A DNA stretch of 47,229 bases from Clostridiales bacterium. GTDB lineage: Bacteria; Bacillota; Clostridia; Lachnospirales; WRAX01. Of this stretch, positions 47,226-47,229 are shown piece after piece. The stretch is taken from contig JAISCI010000003.1 in NCBI GenBank assembly GCA_031265685.1, positions 1 to 47,229 of the forward strand, given 5' to 3'. Every line of letters begins with the position of its first letter. Within the stretch, counting starts at the first letter, position 1. The notes under the pieces are model-generated. The model was not told the origin of the DNA and ran no database searches. It saw nothing but the letters and a program-made list of their open reading frames with translations. A program made the translations under genes and the position numbers.

Positions 47226-47229
47226 ATAA

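Noticed and set aside
1-47229. tRNA, rRNA or known riboswitch genes
   Set aside because: No cloverleaf with a T-loop signature, rRNA segment or known riboswitch core was noticed on reading; a covariance search could not be run.

Overview
The window looks like a chromosomal segment of a GC-rich, probably uncultivated member of the Clostridia. The pointers are a SCIFF peptide with its radical SAM maturase, a bacterial V/A-type ATPase operon, a YhcN-type sporulation lipoprotein, an SLH-domain surface protein, and a combined mreBCD / mrdA / minCDE / rodA cluster. GTG and TTG starts are common, and many genes overlap as ATGA or GTGA. No phylogenetic marker was tested, so the assignment is inference.

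Left part (1-8.5 kb). Decayed genes sit at the edge: a remnant of an AAA_13 (RloC/PrrC-like) ATPase and a broken minus-strand gene. Next comes a minus-strand pair, a lone V-ATPase subunit D and a GNAT acetyltransferase, transcribed from its own consensus promoter. Rightward genes follow: scfA-scfB, recJ, apt, ddl and murI.

Morphogenesis block (8.6-17.1 kb). mreB-mreC-mreD-mrdA-minC-minD-minE-rodA encode the elongation scaffold, its transpeptidase and SEDS polymerase, and the division-site selector. mgsA (with a changed catalytic residue) and hslO follow, then a DUF4160/DUF2442 pair in which both genes are damaged, and a convergent yhcN-like lipoprotein.

Middle (19.7-31.2 kb). ychF, a small unknown gene, a rhomboid protease, mutS2, a response regulator without an adjacent kinase, ispE, an SLH protein, a LysM-G5 protein and a DUF5711-like membrane protein.

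Right part (31.2-46.6 kb). pheS-pheT run into a V-ATPase operon in the order G-C-I-K-F-E-A-[AmiS/UreI-like channel]-B-[transposase HTH fragment]-D, then cvpA, mazG and an HU gene with its own promoter and leader hairpin. A truncated XRE gene and a strong hairpin close the window.

The most unusual property is a dense set of palindromic repeats between, and sometimes inside, genes. Family A has 26-27 bp units with 9-bp arms that covary (GAATTTTGC/GCAAAATTC, GAAGTTTGC/GCAAACTTC, GAATTTGCC/GGCAAATTC and others), and its units are often inserted inside one another. Family B is a longer hairpin with ATACTAATY ends, concentrated between V-ATPase subunit genes. Family C is a GC-rich long hairpin of 148-185 bp present twice. 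Family D is CTAG-ended, with heptamer-like repeats and a terminator-like core, and supplies stop codons to flanking genes. Two genes (murI and V-ATPase subunit G) have open reading frames running through family A units at their 5' ends.
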